64,000 nucleotides of DNA. Origin: Chthonomonas sp. UBA2362. GTDB lineage: Bacteria > Armatimonadota > Fimbriimonadia > Fimbriimonadales > Fimbriimonadaceae. A model generated the notes under the pieces. That model was not told the origin of the DNA, searched no databases, and saw only the letters and a list, made by a program, of their open reading frames with translations. The stretch spans positions 911,275-975,274 of the forward strand of contig DDTO01000004.1 in NCBI GenBank assembly GCA_002344135.1, given 5' to 3'. Below, one piece after another: positions 61,661-64,000 of the stretch; position 1 is the stretch's first letter; each line of letters begins with the position of its first letter. The translations under genes were made by a program, and so were the position numbers.

Positions 61661-64000
<2,340 letters not shown>

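Overview
The window is GC-rich bacterial DNA, densely coding and mostly in long co-directional runs with overlapping start and stop codons. The best guess for the organism is Armatimonadota, probably class Fimbriimonadia. This is inferred from the H-X-DG type pilin-like protein (FPVFAQAKQAAK start, YTFADGHAKFF end), the neighbouring csaB and DUF5693 genes, and a hybrid type II secretion/type IV pilus operon with PilMN, PilO and a PilP-like protein. No IS element, CRISPR array, tRNA or attachment site was seen.

Region 1 (1-9226, mainly minus) holds a TPR protein cut by the window edge, a small secreted DUF3828-like protein, and the run pgk, deacetylase-like, rhomboid, DUF5693, csaB. The last of these points to a pyruvylated cell-wall polymer that anchors an S-layer. 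Region 2 (9316-17814, plus) encodes a VOC protein and mostly exported enzymes: adenosine deaminase-like, metallophosphoesterase, tricorn-like protease and GH44 glycosidase. Region 3 (17820-20822, minus) has rpoN, ispH and a redoxin. Region 4 (20890-31800, plus) has a zinc-ribbon membrane protein, an M29 aminopeptidase, a large membrane protein, a BNR-repeat protein and glcDEF glycolate oxidase.

Region 5 (31841-45226, minus) is an 11-gene secretion/pilus operon (gspE-F-G-H-I-J-K, PilMN fusion, pilO, PilP-like, secretin). A frameshifted pilin-like gene precedes it. A thioredoxin-like gene with an in-frame UGA and a bSECIS-like hairpin follows it, and this is a candidate selenoprotein. Three alternating REP-like palindromes lie inside the gspJ leader. 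Region 6 (45374-47708, minus) is a cell-wall recycling operon (small membrane protein, amino-sugar kinase, murQ) behind a clear ydaO-type c-di-AMP riboswitch. Region 7 (47881-49101, plus) is a di-haem cytochrome.

Region 8 (49201-60224, minus) is an uncharacterised eight-gene run: four tandem paralogous lipoproteins coupled end to end, a Tat lipoprotein, an orphan soluble protein, a HEAT-repeat protein and a methyltransferase with an unrecognised N-terminal domain. Region 9 (60297-64000, minus) is leuB, 5S rRNA and the 3' part of 23S rRNA. The 23S gene is interrupted by a 275-nt ORF-less group I intron after the nucleotide equivalent to E. coli U1931.

The observations most worth a second look are the candidate selenoprotein, the 23S intron, the c-di-AMP riboswitch with its cell-wall operon, the lipoprotein array operon and the palindromes in gspJ.
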